This document shows, in pieces, positions 20,501 through 29,237 of a stretch of 64,000 nt of DNA. This DNA comes from Gammaproteobacteria bacterium 53_120_T64. GTDB lineage: Bacteria > Pseudomonadota > Gammaproteobacteria > Pseudomonadales > Porticoccaceae. Location of the stretch: assembly GCA_002162815.1 (NCBI GenBank), contig MAAT01000008.1, positions 62,001 through 126,000 of the forward strand, in the 5' to 3' direction. A program made the position numbers and the translations under genes. Numbering within the stretch: the stretch's first letter is position 1; the number at the start of each line of letters is the position of its first letter. The notes below the pieces were generated by a model, which worked only from the letters and a program-made list of their open reading frames with translations, did not search any database and had not been told where the DNA came from.

Positions 20501-20529
20501 TTGCACCCGAGACGGCAAGTGTATAGAAT
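20501..20529 (+). promoter_or_regulatory. Candidate sigma-70 promoter for rpsU operon
   Basis: TTGCAC at 20501-20506 and TAGAAT at 20524-20529 are 17 bp apart, near the sigma-70 consensus, about 115 bp before the rpsU ATG. The leader includes a purine-rich GGAAAGAGG ribosome-binding region just before the start. Confidence 0.5.
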
Positions 20530-20645
20530 ACGCGACCCCAACAGGGGCAGAAGACAAATCTTATGTGGCTTATGCTAGTGATCAAAGAGCCTAAGCCCGG
20601 AACTTAAATAGCTAATAGATAGCCAAGAAACAGGAAAGAGGATAG

Positions 20646-20861
20646 ATGCCTTCAGTACGCCTTAAAGAAAACGAACCTTTCGATATCGCACTGCGTCGCT
20701 TCAAGCGCTCTTGCGAAAAAGCCGGTATTCTCGCCGAAGTTCGCCGTCGCGAGTTTTACGAGAAGCCCACTTGGTGTCGCAAGCGCAAAGCCGCTGCTGC
20801 CGTTAAACGCCACGCCAAGAAGGTACAACGCGAGTCACGCAAGCTGCAGCGCATGTACTAA
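20646..20861 (+). CDS. rpsU: 30S ribosomal protein S21
   Basis: 71 residues, exactly the usual length. It is a basic protein of the 30S platform needed for initiation on natural mRNAs. Seen: [39 protein letters not shown] and the Lys/Arg-rich tail. It is the first gene of the macromolecular synthesis operon (rpsU, yqeY, dnaG, rpoD). Three hairpins follow it before yqeY and probably reduce read-through, which fits S21 being needed in far larger amounts than primase. Confidence 0.98.
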   Translation: MPSVRLKENEPFDIALRRFKRSCEKAGILAEVRRREFYEKPTWCRKRKAAAAVKRHAKKVQRESRKLQRMY

Positions 20862-20902
20862 GCACCCTGTTTCAGGTGTAGATTAGCTCTGCCGTAGTTA
20901 CT

Positions 20903-20919
20903 TGCCCCTTTACGGGGCA
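20903..20919 (+). repeat. Short hairpin downstream of rpsU
   Basis: TGCCCC and GGGGCA flank a 5-nt loop. It is the first and smallest of three consecutive inverted repeats between rpsU and yqeY. Confidence 0.5.
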
Positions 20920-20921
20920 GC

Positions 20922-20959
20922 GCTTCGCTTGGCCTATTCACTAATAGACCAAGCGAAGC
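20922..20959 (+). repeat. Long inverted repeat downstream of rpsU
   Basis: The arms at 20922-20938 and 20943-20959 pair over 17 positions with one mismatch around a 4-nt loop (CACT). No T-run follows directly, so it may protect the rpsU 3' end or act as a processing site rather than as a terminator on its own. Confidence 0.6.
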
Positions 20960-20974
20960 TGATATAAATATGTG

Positions 20975-21019
20975 CAGAAACCAAAAAAGCGTCGCATGTC
21001 GGCGTTTTTTTGGTTTCTG
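20975..21019 (+). terminator. Rho-independent terminator between rpsU and yqeY
   Basis: The arms at 20975-20994 and 21000-21019 pair over 20 positions with two G-T wobbles. The 3' arm contains seven T in a row (21005-21011) after a GC-rich core, so it can terminate rightward transcription. The A-run in the left arm would make it work in the other direction as well. Confidence 0.75.
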
Positions 21020-21147
21020 GCGTTTACCCCTATCGCTACAAGCCTTTACTAACTTTGCCGCACGGCTCAAGATAGTGCAGCGCTGCATAATCTCACCAGA
21101 CTGCCTAGCAAGCACTCAAAACCACCATTACTAGCCGGAACATTGTC

Positions 21148-21600
21148 ATGAGCGAAGAAACACTCAAAGTACGCATCACCAGCGAAATGAAAACCGCAAT
21201 GCGCGCCAAAGACAAGCCTCGCCTCGGCACCATTCGCCTGATTCAAGCCGAAATTAAGCGCATAGAAGTCGACGAACGCATCGACCTGGAAGACGCCCGC
21301 GTACTGGCCATTCTCGACAAAATGAGCAAGCAGCGGCGCGACTCATTGATTCAGTTCAAAGATGCCGGACGAGATGACTTAGCCGAGCAGGAACAAACCG
21401 AACTCGACGTTATTGCCGAATTTTTACCCGCCGCACTGACTGGCGCAGAGTTGCAGGTTCTTATCGACCAGGCCGTTGTCGACAGCGGCGCCGAGGCAAT
21501 GTCCGACATGGGCAAAGTAATGGCCATCCTCAAACCCCAGGTACAGGGCCGCGCCGATATGGGTGCCGTCAGCAAACAAATTAAAGCGCGACTGTCGTAA
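21148..21600 (+). CDS. GatB/YqeY domain protein
   Basis: 150 residues, the normal size for stand-alone YqeY proteins. The domain resembles the tRNA-binding C-terminal part of GatB, but the role of the free protein is not settled. Seen: KVRITSEMKTAMRAKDK, LGTIRLIQAEIKRIEVDER and, at the C-terminus, MGKVMAILKPQVQGRADMG, the most conserved stretch. It lies between rpsU and dnaG, a common place for it in many gammaproteobacteria, 62 bp before dnaG. Confidence 0.93.
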   Translation: MSEETLKVRITSEMKTAMRAKDKPRLGTIRLIQAEIKRIEVDERIDLEDARVLAILDKMSKQRRDSLIQFKDAGRDDLAEQEQTELDVIAEFLPAALTGAELQVLIDQAVVDSGAEAMSDMGKVMAILKPQVQGRADMGAVSKQIKARLS

Positions 21601-21662
21601 CCCTAGACCTCGGGTGTAGAGCCCGCTGTTAACGACTCGCCCCACCTGCAAGCCGCAAGCCA

Positions 21663-23699
21663 ATGGCCGGATTAATTCCACAGCGCTTTATCGACGACCT
21701 GCTCGACCGAGTCGATGTCGTCGATGTGATCGGCGCACGCCTAGAGCTGCGTAAAACCGGCAAAAACCACTCCGCTCGCTGCCCCTTTCACGACGAGAAA
21801 ACCCCCTCCTTTTCGGTCAACCCCGAGAAACAGTTTTACTACTGCTTCGGCTGTGGCGCCGGTGGCAATGCCATTGGCTTTGTCATGGACTACGACCACG
21901 TCGACTTCCCCCAAGCGGTGGAAACACTCGGCGCCCTGGTTGGCATGGAGGTACCCCGCGAAGCCCAGCAAAGCAATCCACAAGACCAGCGACGCAAGGC
22001 ACTGTATGAGGTTCTCGACCAGGCCAAACGTTTCTTCCAACAACAGCTGCGCCAACACAACAGCGCACACCAGGCCGTCGACTATCTCAAGCACCGGGGT
22101 CTGAGCGGCGCCATTGCCGGCAATTTCGAAATTGGCTACGCCCCACCCGGCTGGGATAATCTCCTGCTCGCCATCGGCGAAAGTCGCCTGCAAGAAAGTC
22201 AGAGCGAACAAGGCCGCGACGCCATTGAAGATGAAACCATCGCCCTGCTCACCGACTCCGGCCTACTGGTCAATCGAGAAGAGGAAAACAAGCGTTACGA
22301 CCGCTTCCGCGAACGCATTATTTTCCCCATTAGAGACACTCGCGGGCGCACCATCGCCTTTGGCGGCCGCGTGCTCGGTGACGATAAGCCAAAGTACCTA
22401 AACTCACCGGAGACCACCGTCTTCCACAAGGGCCGCGAACTCTACGGCCTGTATGAAGCCAATCGCAGCCGCCAAAGCAATGACAACCTACTGGTCGTCG
22501 AAGGCTACATGGACGTCGTCGCCCTGGCTCAACACGAGATCGAGAACGCCGTCGCCACCCTCGGCACGGCCGTCTCACAAGCCCACCTTGAAAAACTGTT
22601 CCGCTACACCAGCGAAGTGGTGTTTTGTTTTGACGGTGATAAGGCCGGGCGTCAAGCGGGTAAGCGCGCCCTGGAAACCAGCCTACCCCTAATGACAGAC
22701 GGTCGCAGTGCTAAGTTCCTGTTTCTCGACGAGGGCGAAGACCCCGACACCTTGGTCCGTAAAATCGGCAGCGAGCGCTTCCGCCATCTGATCAGTCACT
22801 CCACCCCACTCTCAGCCTTTCTTTTTAGCCTCTGTGAAGATGGGCTCGACTTAGCACTGGCCGACGATTGCGCCCGTTTCGCCACTATCGCTGCACCCAT
22901 GATCCATCAGCTGCCAGCGGGTATTTTCCGCCAATTACTGCTCGATCAACTGGCCAAAAAAACCGGCCTCGCCACCGAAACCCTAACGGAATTGCTGGCT
23001 CCAGCGAGTCGCGAGACGTCACCACAATGGGATGAGACGCCACCAGAAAACGACAATTACGAAGATTACGGTGAGCTCTACCTCGATTCTGAACAGCGCT
23101 CCCCAGATGACAGCTACCCGCCGCCAGAGGATTACACTCGGCCGGAGAGTGAAGCCCAGCCAAGCCCCAAAACGACGACTCGACGACCCGCACGGAAGTC
23201 GACAGAGTTACAGCTCAAGCCTCTACACTGCCTGATCGCTCTACTTATCAACCATCCCTCACTGGCTCAAAAGATAGCGTGCAACGAGGCCCTACTAAAA
23301 CTTGAGCTCGACGATATAGACATACTTCACAGTTTGCTCGCTCTATTGGATAAAAATCCCGACTATACTCTTAACCATATTCTAGGTTATTGGCGTGGTG
23401 TACATGGCCAGGAGCAAGGCGAGATACTGGCGGGAATCGCCGCCACCGATCTTGCTAACATCCCCGGCCAGGCCGCCGATAGCTACATCAAACAGGCTCA
23501 GGACATCGTCGACGCACTACTGCGCTCGGTCATCAGCGAGCAAACTATCGAACAGCGGATCGAATATTTAAGCGCTAAAAGCCAACTCGATGATCACGAC
23601 CGCAATACGGCGTTTTCAATTTGGCTCGAGCTAGCTGGCGACAAGCGCGGCCCAGAATTAATTGGCAAGCTAAAACAGTTACTCGAACGACGGGAGTAG
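21663..23699 (+). CDS. dnaG: DNA primase
   Basis: 678 residues. It makes RNA primers at the replication fork, recruited by DnaB. The N-terminal CHC2 zinc finger is seen as RCPFHDEK and YYCFGCGAGGN. The catalytic core has Toprim motifs VEGYMDVVAL (near 279) and FDGDKAGRQA with the metal-binding acidic residues. The C-terminal DnaB-interaction domain covers roughly the last 160 residues. Between the core and that domain lies an unusually acidic and Pro-rich linker (about 445-515). It is 106 bp before rpoD in the same operon. Confidence 0.97.
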   Translation: MAGLIPQRFIDDLLDRVDVVDVIGARLELRKTGKNHSARCPFHDEKTPSFSVNPEKQFYYCFGCGAGGNAIGFVMDYDHVDFPQAVETLGALVGMEVPREAQQSNPQDQRRKALYEVLDQAKRFFQQQLRQHNSAHQAVDYLKHRGLSGAIAGNFEIGYAPPGWDNLLLAIGESRLQESQSEQGRDAIEDETIALLTDSGLLVNREEENKRYDRFRERIIFPIRDTRGRTIAFGGRVLGDDKPKYLNSPETTVFHKGRELYGLYEANRSRQSNDNLLVVEGYMDVVALAQHEIENAVATLGTAVSQAHLEKLFRYTSEVVFCFDGDKAGRQAGKRALETSLPLMTDGRSAKFLFLDEGEDPDTLVRKIGSERFRHLISHSTPLSAFLFSLCEDGLDLALADDCARFATIAAPMIHQLPAGIFRQLLLDQLAKKTGLATETLTELLAPASRETSPQWDETPPENDNYEDYGELYLDSEQRSPDDSYPPPEDYTRPESEAQPSPKTTTRRPARKSTELQLKPLHCLIALLINHPSLAQKIACNEALLKLELDDIDILHSLLALLDKNPDYTLNHILGYWRGVHGQEQGEILAGIAATDLANIPGQAADSYIKQAQDIVDALLRSVISEQTIEQRIEYLSAKSQLDDHDRNTAFSIWLELAGDKRGPELIGKLKQLLERRE

Positions 23700-23805
23700 C
23701 GCGCTAGGCAGCGAAGCCCCGAGCCTTGTAATGACAAGACAGGCCTGCACAGATAGGCTATAATTTTGCGTTTGCTTTCAGCCATTCACCAACAACGGAT
23801 ACTCT

Positions 23806-25638
23806 ATGAGCGACGTCAGCCAACAACAGTCACGCATCAAAGAACTGATTGCCAAGGGCCGCGAACAGGGCTACTTAACCTACGCCGAGGTTAACGACCA
23901 CCTTCCGGAAGATATTTCTGATCCTGATCAGGTTGAAGACATCATTCAAATGATCAACGACATGGGCATCAACGTCTTCGAAAACGCGCCCGATGCCGAC
24001 ACACTGCTGATTAACGATGGCGAAAACAATAGTGCCGATGAAATTGCCGCCGCCGAGGCCGCCGCCGCACTGGCCGCCGTCGAGACCGAAAAGCATCGCA
24101 CCACCGACCCTGTGCGCATGTACATGCGTGAAATGGGCACGGTTGAGCTACTGACCCGCGAGGGCGAAATTGAAATAGCCAAGCGTATCGAAGAAGGCAT
24201 TCGCGACATTATGTACGCCATGTCGGAATGGCCCGAGACCGTCGATGATATCGTCGCCCAGTACGAACTGGTACAGAAAGGCGAGCGCCGCCTGGTCGAA
24301 ATCATTGCCGGCTACCTCAACCCCGTCGAACACGTCCCATCCGCACTCGAGCAAAGTAAAAAAGACGCAGCCGCCGTACTTGCCGGTGAAAAAGAAGAAG
24401 AGGAAGAGGAAGAGCAGCACGAAGGCGGCCTCGACCCTGAAGAGGCGGCAACACGCTTTGGCGATATCCACAAGCAGAATGAAAAAACCAAGCGTGCAAT
24501 CTCGCGCGGTGGCCGCAGCGCCGAAGGCACGGAAAAGAACATTGCCGAGCTGGGCGAACTGTTTAAATACCTGAAGCTAATTCCCAAGCAATTCGACCCC
24601 CTTGTTGCAAGGACTCGCATCGCGCTGCACGAAGTAAGGAAGCATGAGCGCAGGATCATGATGCTGTGTATCCGCCAGGCAAAAATGCCTCGCAAGGAAT
24701 TCATCGAGACCTTCCCCGGCAACGAAACCAACGATAAGTGGGCCGCCAACCTATCGCGACGCAAGCAGCCCTACGCCACCGCTATCAAAGATCGACTGGA
24801 TGAGATTACTCGCGTACAGAGGAAACTCTCCAACCTCGAGAAGTCCTCTGGGCTGACCATTACCCAAATCAAAGACATCAACCGTCGCATGTCGATTGGC
24901 GAGGCCAAAGCCCGACGCGCCAAAAAAGAAATGGTTGAAGCCAACCTGCGACTGGTGATATCCATCGCCAAAAAATACACCAACCGCGGCCTGCAATTCC
25001 TCGATCTTATTCAAGAGGGCAATATCGGCCTGATGAAAGCGGTCGACAAATTTGAATATCGCCGTGGTTACAAGTTTTCAACCTATGCGACCTGGTGGAT
25101 TCGCCAGGCCATTACCCGCTCCATTGCCGACCAGGCACGCACCATCCGCATTCCGGTGCACATGATTGAAACCATCAACAAACTCAATCGCGTGTCGCGA
25201 CAAATGCTGCAGGAAATGGGTCGCGAACCCACGCCGGAAGAACTTGGCGAGCGCATGGAGCTGCCCGAAGACAAAATCCGCAAAGTATTAAAAATTGCCA
25301 AAGAACCCATCTCCCTCGAAACACCGATTGGTGACGATGAAGATTCTCACCTCGGCGATTTTATTGAAGACGTCAATGTCGACTCTCCGATTCACTCTGC
25401 CACTGCAGAGAGCCTCACCGAGGCCACTCGCGAAGTTCTCAACGGCCTCACCGCCCGCGAGGCAAAAGTACTGCGTATGCGCTTTGGCATCGATATGAAT
25501 ACCGACCACACCCTAGAAGAAGTCGGCAAGCAATTTGACGTCACCCGCGAGCGTATTCGCCAAATCGAAGCCAAGGCATTGCGCAAGTTGCGCCACCCCA
25601 CCCGCTCCGACCACATGCGCAGCTTTCTCGACGAATAA
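23806..25638 (+). CDS. rpoD: RNA polymerase primary sigma factor (sigma-70)
   Basis: 610 residues, a typical full-length RpoD. Region 1.1 is at the N-terminus. Region 1.2 is [20 protein letters not shown]. The non-conserved region carries a Glu-rich tract (about 190-205, [10 protein letters not shown]). Region 2 has [20 protein letters not shown] and [15 protein letters not shown] for -10 recognition and melting. Region 3 starts [13 protein letters not shown], and region 4.2 has the helix-turn-helix [20 protein letters not shown] for the -35 box. It is the last gene of the rpsU-yqeY-dnaG-rpoD operon. Confidence 0.98.
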   Translation: MSDVSQQQSRIKELIAKGREQGYLTYAEVNDHLPEDISDPDQVEDIIQMINDMGINVFENAPDADTLLINDGENNSADEIAAAEAAAALAAVETEKHRTTDPVRMYMREMGTVELLTREGEIEIAKRIEEGIRDIMYAMSEWPETVDDIVAQYELVQKGERRLVEIIAGYLNPVEHVPSALEQSKKDAAAVLAGEKEEEEEEEQHEGGLDPEEAATRFGDIHKQNEKTKRAISRGGRSAEGTEKNIAELGELFKYLKLIPKQFDPLVARTRIALHEVRKHERRIMMLCIRQAKMPRKEFIETFPGNETNDKWAANLSRRKQPYATAIKDRLDEITRVQRKLSNLEKSSGLTITQIKDINRRMSIGEAKARRAKKEMVEANLRLVISIAKKYTNRGLQFLDLIQEGNIGLMKAVDKFEYRRGYKFSTYATWWIRQAITRSIADQARTIRIPVHMIETINKLNRVSRQMLQEMGREPTPEELGERMELPEDKIRKVLKIAKEPISLETPIGDDEDSHLGDFIEDVNVDSPIHSATAESLTEATREVLNGLTAREAKVLRMRFGIDMNTDHTLEEVGKQFDVTRERIRQIEAKALRKLRHPTRSDHMRSFLDE

Positions 25639-25653
25639 CGCCTTCAATAGATC

Positions 25654-25704
25654 ACCGACCAGTGCTAGCGCAGCAACCAACTCGCTAGCTTTACACTAGT
25701 CGGT
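25654..25704 (+). terminator. Large imperfect inverted repeat after rpoD
   Basis: An outer stem (25654-25664 with 25694-25704, one mismatch) and an inner stem CTAGCG/CGCTAG (25665-25670 with 25683-25688) surround a 12-nt loop. It begins 16 bp after the rpoD stop. There is only a short T-rich sequence after it, so terminator function is plausible but not certain. Confidence 0.45.
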
Positions 25705-25737
25705 AAGTCTTATCTGGTGAATAGCGTAAAAGCCTCT

Positions 25738-25743
25738 TATAAT
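25738..25743 (+). promoter_or_regulatory. -10 box of the tRNA-Ile promoter
   Basis: A perfect TATAAT lies 62 bp before the tRNA and is followed by the GC-rich GCGCCC expected of a stable-RNA discriminator. The -35 position (about 25715-25720) matches the consensus poorly. Confidence 0.5.
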
Positions 25744-25805
25744 GCGCCCTCTCGATAATAAGAGAGGGTGGCACAAGGCTAATCAGCCACCGCAACGCAA
25801 AAGAA

Positions 25806-25882
25806 GGGCCTTTAGCTCAGTTGGTTAGAGCATCCGACTCATAATCGGCAGGTCCCCAGTTCAAGTCTGGGAAGGCCCACCA
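25806..25882 (+). tRNA. tRNA-Ile2 (anticodon CAU, lysidine type)
   Basis: A full cloverleaf of 77 nt is present: acceptor arms GGGCCTT and AAGGCCC, D-arm TAGCTCAGTTGGTTAGAG, anticodon stem CCGAC/ATCGG around CAT (25840-25842), T-arm with GTTCAAGTC, and encoded CCA. The CAU anticodon alone would suggest Met. However, GACTCATAATC in the anticodon arm and the position just after rpoD match ileX-type tRNA, whose C34 is changed to lysidine by TilS to read AUA. An elongator tRNA-Met is the alternative. Confidence 0.85.
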
Positions 25883-26770
25883 CTCTTTGCTGCAAAAATT
25901 CGCCCCCCATCCAAGCCTCAAGCTCTTACTGCTAAGAACTGCTACGGGTTGAGCCTGAGTATTTACTGCACAACAAACCACGCGCCAAATAGCTCGCTGT
26001 AGGGTATTGTCAGCCACCGCCTAGCGACAGCACTGGAAACAGATACGTCAATTCCATGATTATTAGCGCTTGGTGTCTTTTACAAACTGCGCACTCTTCG
26101 CTGCACAGACTCCAGCCGTCATCGGTTAATACGATAAAATATTACAGGCCCACCTACGCGAATCGCCCCTAGCCCTTGAGCAGCCCGAGAAGATACTGGG
26201 CGCTACTTCAACGGCGACTTAGCACTATTAATCAGCTACTGAAATAAGCCACGATCCGCTGATTGTCGAGGGTGGCGCCAGCATAAACGCCTTTCATATT
26301 AGAAACCTGAGTCTCCAGAGGACTTTGACAGCTTGTCATAGCAGTAGCTTCGACACTGACCGACAACTTCAGCCTGTCCCCGCTCGCTGAGCTCTGTGGC
26401 CGACTGCTTTCTAAGCTTAGGTCTCGGCAATACTTAATACATCCCAGACAACAAGCTGCCGTAAATAAGCCCTGTTGGTCGTCTATAAGTATTTGATAAC
26501 AGGGCATCTAGTGATGGAAACAAGGTTCAAGCATGTTGCTGTAAATGACAAATACGGAAATAAGCTTGTTCCATCGAGGTTTAGTTATTGACTCACCTGC
26601 AAAGCGGTATATAATCGCCACAGCTTGAAAGTACGTCCTATATTTATGTACACCATTTCGATGTTTGTCAGTAGTACACTCGTCCTGTTTTTCATAAGTA
26701 ATAGCAACACTTCCAGCAAAACGACCTTATTTTAAGGTTTCAATTACTCTCGAATGATTAGGAAATTAAT
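25883..26770. other. 888-bp gene-poor interval between tRNA and cold-shock gene
   Basis: No convincing gene was found. A minus-strand reading frame at 26232-26507 (91 codons, starting MPCYQILIDD) has no recognisable motif and no clear ribosome-binding site, so it is not called separately. An 8-bp inverted repeat GCCCTGTT/AACAGGGC (26469-26476 with 26498-26505) lies across that frame's start. The last 150-200 bp before 26771 are AT-rich and probably hold the promoter and long leader typical of cold-shock genes. Confidence 0.4.
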
Positions 26771-26977
26771 ATGTCTACTACTACCGGCACTGTTAAGTGG
26801 TTCAACGAAGCAAAAGGTTTTGGTTTTATCGAGCAAGAGTCTGGACCCGACGTTTTTGCCCACTTCAGCGCAATCTCCGGTTCTGGTTTCAAAACTTTGA
26901 TCGAAGGCCAGAAAGTTGAGTTCACCGTAACTCAAGGCCAGAAAGGTCCTCAAGCTGAGAACATTGTAGCGCTCTAA
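26771..26977 (+). CDS. CspA-family cold-shock protein
   Basis: 68 residues forming one cold-shock domain, which binds single-stranded RNA or DNA and melts mRNA structure. RNP1 (KGFGFIEQ) and RNP2-like (DVFAHFSAI) motifs are both present, with the start [17 protein letters not shown] strong hairpin terminator follows, so the gene is monocistronic. The long AT-rich upstream region is compatible with a structured 5' leader. Whether it is cold-induced or constitutive cannot be told from sequence. Confidence 0.96.
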   Translation: MSTTTGTVKWFNEAKGFGFIEQESGPDVFAHFSAISGSGFKTLIEGQKVEFTVTQGQKGPQAENIVAL

Positions 26978-27037
26978 TTCTACTGACACAGTAGCGGAAC
27001 GCTAACGTTTTGTAGTCTTAAATGATACGCAAAACGC

Positions 27038-27070
27038 AAGGGGCAAAACTGAAAGGTTTTGCCCCTTTTT
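27038..27070 (+). terminator. Rho-independent terminator of the cold-shock gene
   Basis: A perfect 12-bp stem (27038-27049 with 27056-27067), with a 6-nt loop and T-run, begins 60 bp after the stop codon. Confidence 0.9.
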
Positions 27071-27191
27071 ATTGCTTCGGCCTGTTGTAATACATTTACC
27101 CCCCAACGACTACCTAAGCATGCTCTGCTTGATGAAAGCTAAGCCAATGCAACTACAATAGCATTGAGACGGGATCCCCAAAGGAAGAGTC

Positions 27192-27773
27192 ATGCTCAAG
27201 CGAGTCATTATTGCCATCACAGGCGCCACAGGCTGTATTTACGGCATTCGCCTACTCCAAGTACTGGCAGAACTACCCGACGTTGAAACACACCTCATAT
27301 TATCGCCTGCCGGGGTTATCACCGCAGAGCATGAAACCGGCTTCGACAAAAAGGCCATCTCGGTACTCGCCGACCAATGTCATCGCCACAAAGATTTTGG
27401 CGCCAGCATCTCAAGCGGCTCCTTTCCCGTTCACTCCATGGTTGTTGCCCCCTGCTCAATGAATACCCTAGGCTCTATTGCCCACGGTCTGGACAACAAT
27501 CTCATCTCCCGCGCGGCTGGCGTCACGCTAAAGGAGCGCAGAACACTGGTACTTTTACCCAGAGAGACCCCGCTCCACTTAGTCCATTTGCGTAACATGA
27601 CCATCGTTACCGAAATGGGCGGTATTATTGCCCCTCCTGTACCGTCTTTTTATCAACGCCCCGCGAATATAGAAGACCTTATCAACCAAACGGTGGGCCG
27701 CACTCTCGACGCGCTAGGCATTGACGTACCCGATCTAGTGCAGCGATGGGAAGGCTTGAATAAAGGCGCTTAG
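27192..27773 (+). CDS. ubiX: UbiX-family flavin prenyltransferase
   Basis: 193 residues. UbiX joins a dimethylallyl group to FMN to make prenyl-FMN, the cofactor of UbiD-type decarboxylases; in ubiquinone synthesis this supports decarboxylation of the polyprenyl-hydroxybenzoate. Seen: VIIAITGATGCIYGIRLL (FMN-phosphate loop; ITGASG in most relatives), GSFPVHSMVVAPCSMNTLGSIA, DNNLISRAAGVTLKERR and LLPRETPLHLVHLRNM. All are typical. RBS-like AAGGAAGAG precedes the ATG. It converges with the thiolase gene 230 bp downstream. Confidence 0.93.
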   Translation: MLKRVIIAITGATGCIYGIRLLQVLAELPDVETHLILSPAGVITAEHETGFDKKAISVLADQCHRHKDFGASISSGSFPVHSMVVAPCSMNTLGSIAHGLDNNLISRAAGVTLKERRTLVLLPRETPLHLVHLRNMTIVTEMGGIIAPPVPSFYQRPANIEDLINQTVGRTLDALGIDVPDLVQRWEGLNKGA

Positions 27774-27909
27774 AGCGACTCTGGGTAAGCTTGGCAGTCA
27801 CACCCGTATCTCAGTGCACCTCAACCTTTTCTAAGAAGCTTGCACAATCCTATACAACCGACAGCACGCCTCGAATTCGTAAACTTAGGGCTGTACTTTA
27901 GCTGCTCCC

Positions 27910-27938
27910 AGCTTGATTAGAGATAATCTAATCAAGCT
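27910..27938. repeat. Perfect 12-bp inverted repeat downstream of ubiX
   Basis: Arms AGCTTGATTAGA and TCTAATCAAGCT flank a 5-nt loop. It lies in the convergent gap between ubiX and the thiolase gene. There is no long T-run, so this is a possible weak terminator or a protein-binding palindrome. Confidence 0.55.
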
Positions 27939-27956
27939 TTAAGCGAATTCTATACG

Positions 27957-27987
27957 AAAAAAAACCTCGCATAAGCGAGGCTTTTTT
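27957..27987 (-). terminator. Terminator downstream of the thiolase gene
   Basis: The core stem CCTCGC/GCGAGG with loop ATAA is flanked by an A-run on the left and a T-run on the right, giving a bidirectional intrinsic terminator for the convergent genes. Confidence 0.75.
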
Positions 27988-28003
27988 AACACTGGTTACG
28001 ACC

Positions 28004-29182
28004 TTAGAGTAGCTCTACCGCAACGGCAGTAGCTTCACCACCACCAATGCAAAGACTGGCGACGCCCTTCGTTTTTCCATAGGTTTCGAGGGCGGAAAGC
28101 AGGGTCACGATAATCCGCGCTCCACTCGCACCCAGGGGATGACCCAAAGCACAGGCACCACCATGGACATTGACCTTGTCGTGGGGAATATCCAATTCCT
28201 TCATCGCCGCCATCGCTACAACAGCAAAGGCTTCGTTAACTTCAAACAAATCAACATCGGCAGCCGACCAACCGGTGCGCTCGAAGAGAGCATTCATGGC
28301 GCCAACCGGAGCAGTGGTGAACCACTCAGGCTCCTGGGCAAACTGCGTGTAGCCACGAATAACCGCTACCGGCTTTAGACCCCGTTTTTCTGCTTCACTC
28401 TGGCGCATCAACACCAGGGCTGCAGCACCGTCGGAAATCGAGCTGGCATTGGCCGCAGTCACTGAGCCATCTTTCTTAAAGGCCGGCTTCAGTTTGGGGA
28501 TTTTATCGGGACGCGCATTGCCAGGCTGCTCATCGGTATCAACAACCGTCTCGCCTTTGCGAGTCTTTACTGTGACTGGAGCGATCTCGCGACTGAACTT
28601 ACCCTCGTCAATTGCGGCGTTAGCACGGCGCAGCGACTCAATGGCATAAGCATCCTGATCTTCACGGGTGAAGGTGTACTTGCTGGCACAGCTTTCGGCA
28701 AACACGCCCATCAAGCCGCCAGTGTAGGCATCTTGCAGTCCGTCGATGTACATGTGATCAAGCAGCTCGCCATTACCCAAGCGATAACCACCACGTGCCT
28801 TCTTGAGGATGTAGGGGGCGCTACTCATGTTCTCCATACCGCCGGCAACGACCACGCCTGCCTGGCCTGCGAGCAAGGTATCACAGGCCATCATCACGGT
28901 TTTCATACCAGAGCCGCACATTTTATTAACGGTAGTGGTGCCAGTACTTACCGGCAAGCCTGCTCCCAGTGCAGCCTGACGCGCAGGCGACTGACCGACA
29001 CCGGCTGGCAATACACAACCAATTAAAGCTTCGTCAACATCAGCGCTATCAACGCCTGCACGCTCCATGGCGGCGGCGATAGCAGTAGCACCCAGTTGTG
29101 GCGATGGCACATCGGCCAGCACGCCCATCATGCCGCCCATTGGTGTGCGCGCATATCCACAGATCACGATTGGATCATTCAT
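28004..29182 (-). CDS. Acetyl-CoA C-acyltransferase (thiolase)
   Basis: 392 residues from the ATG at 29182, preceded by GAGGAG. Thiolases condense two acyl-CoA units or cleave 3-ketoacyl-CoA. The nucleophilic cysteine is in NKMCGSGMKTV (near 88), followed by GGMENMSSAPY, NEAFAVVAM, GGACALGHPLGASGAR with the catalytic His, and LCIGGGEATA with the second active-site Cys. Sequence resembles the biosynthetic acetoacetyl-CoA thiolase group (AtoB/PhaA), but a degradative substrate cannot be excluded. No hydroxyacyl-CoA dehydrogenase gene is adjacent; it is 55 bp downstream of sspB. Confidence 0.93.
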   Translation of the reverse strand: MNDPIVICGYARTPMGGMMGVLADVPSPQLGATAIAAAMERAGVDSADVDEALIGCVLPAGVGQSPARQAALGAGLPVSTGTTTVNKMCGSGMKTVMMACDTLLAGQAGVVVAGGMENMSSAPYILKKARGGYRLGNGELLDHMYIDGLQDAYTGGLMGVFAESCASKYTFTREDQDAYAIESLRRANAAIDEGKFSREIAPVTVKTRKGETVVDTDEQPGNARPDKIPKLKPAFKKDGSVTAANASSISDGAAALVLMRQSEAEKRGLKPVAVIRGYTQFAQEPEWFTTAPVGAMNALFERTGWSAADVDLFEVNEAFAVVAMAAMKELDIPHDKVNVHGGACALGHPLGASGARIIVTLLSALETYGKTKGVASLCIGGGEATAVAVELL

Positions 29183-29237
29183 TCTCAACTCCTCTCTATC
29201 GGGTTAGTCTATTTATTAGCCGTTCAGGTAGGTTAAA

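Noticed and set aside
20378-20557. 60-codon N-terminal extension of tsaD
   Set aside because: It has no family similarity, and the usual TsaD start [12 protein letters not shown] lies at 20377.
24385-24420. Glu codon repeat in rpoD as a possible unstable repeat
   Set aside because: Acidic tracts are normal in the non-conserved region of RpoD. The codons alternate GAA and GAG and the frame is intact.
25817-26017. Minus-strand 66-codon reading frame over the tRNA
   Set aside because: Its C-terminal part reads FPDLNWGPADYESDALTN, a well-known false translation of the antisense of tRNA genes.
26232-26507. Minus-strand 91-codon frame in the tRNA-csp gap
   Set aside because: There is no recognisable motif, ribosome-binding site or neighbour support. 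It is left as part of the interval note.
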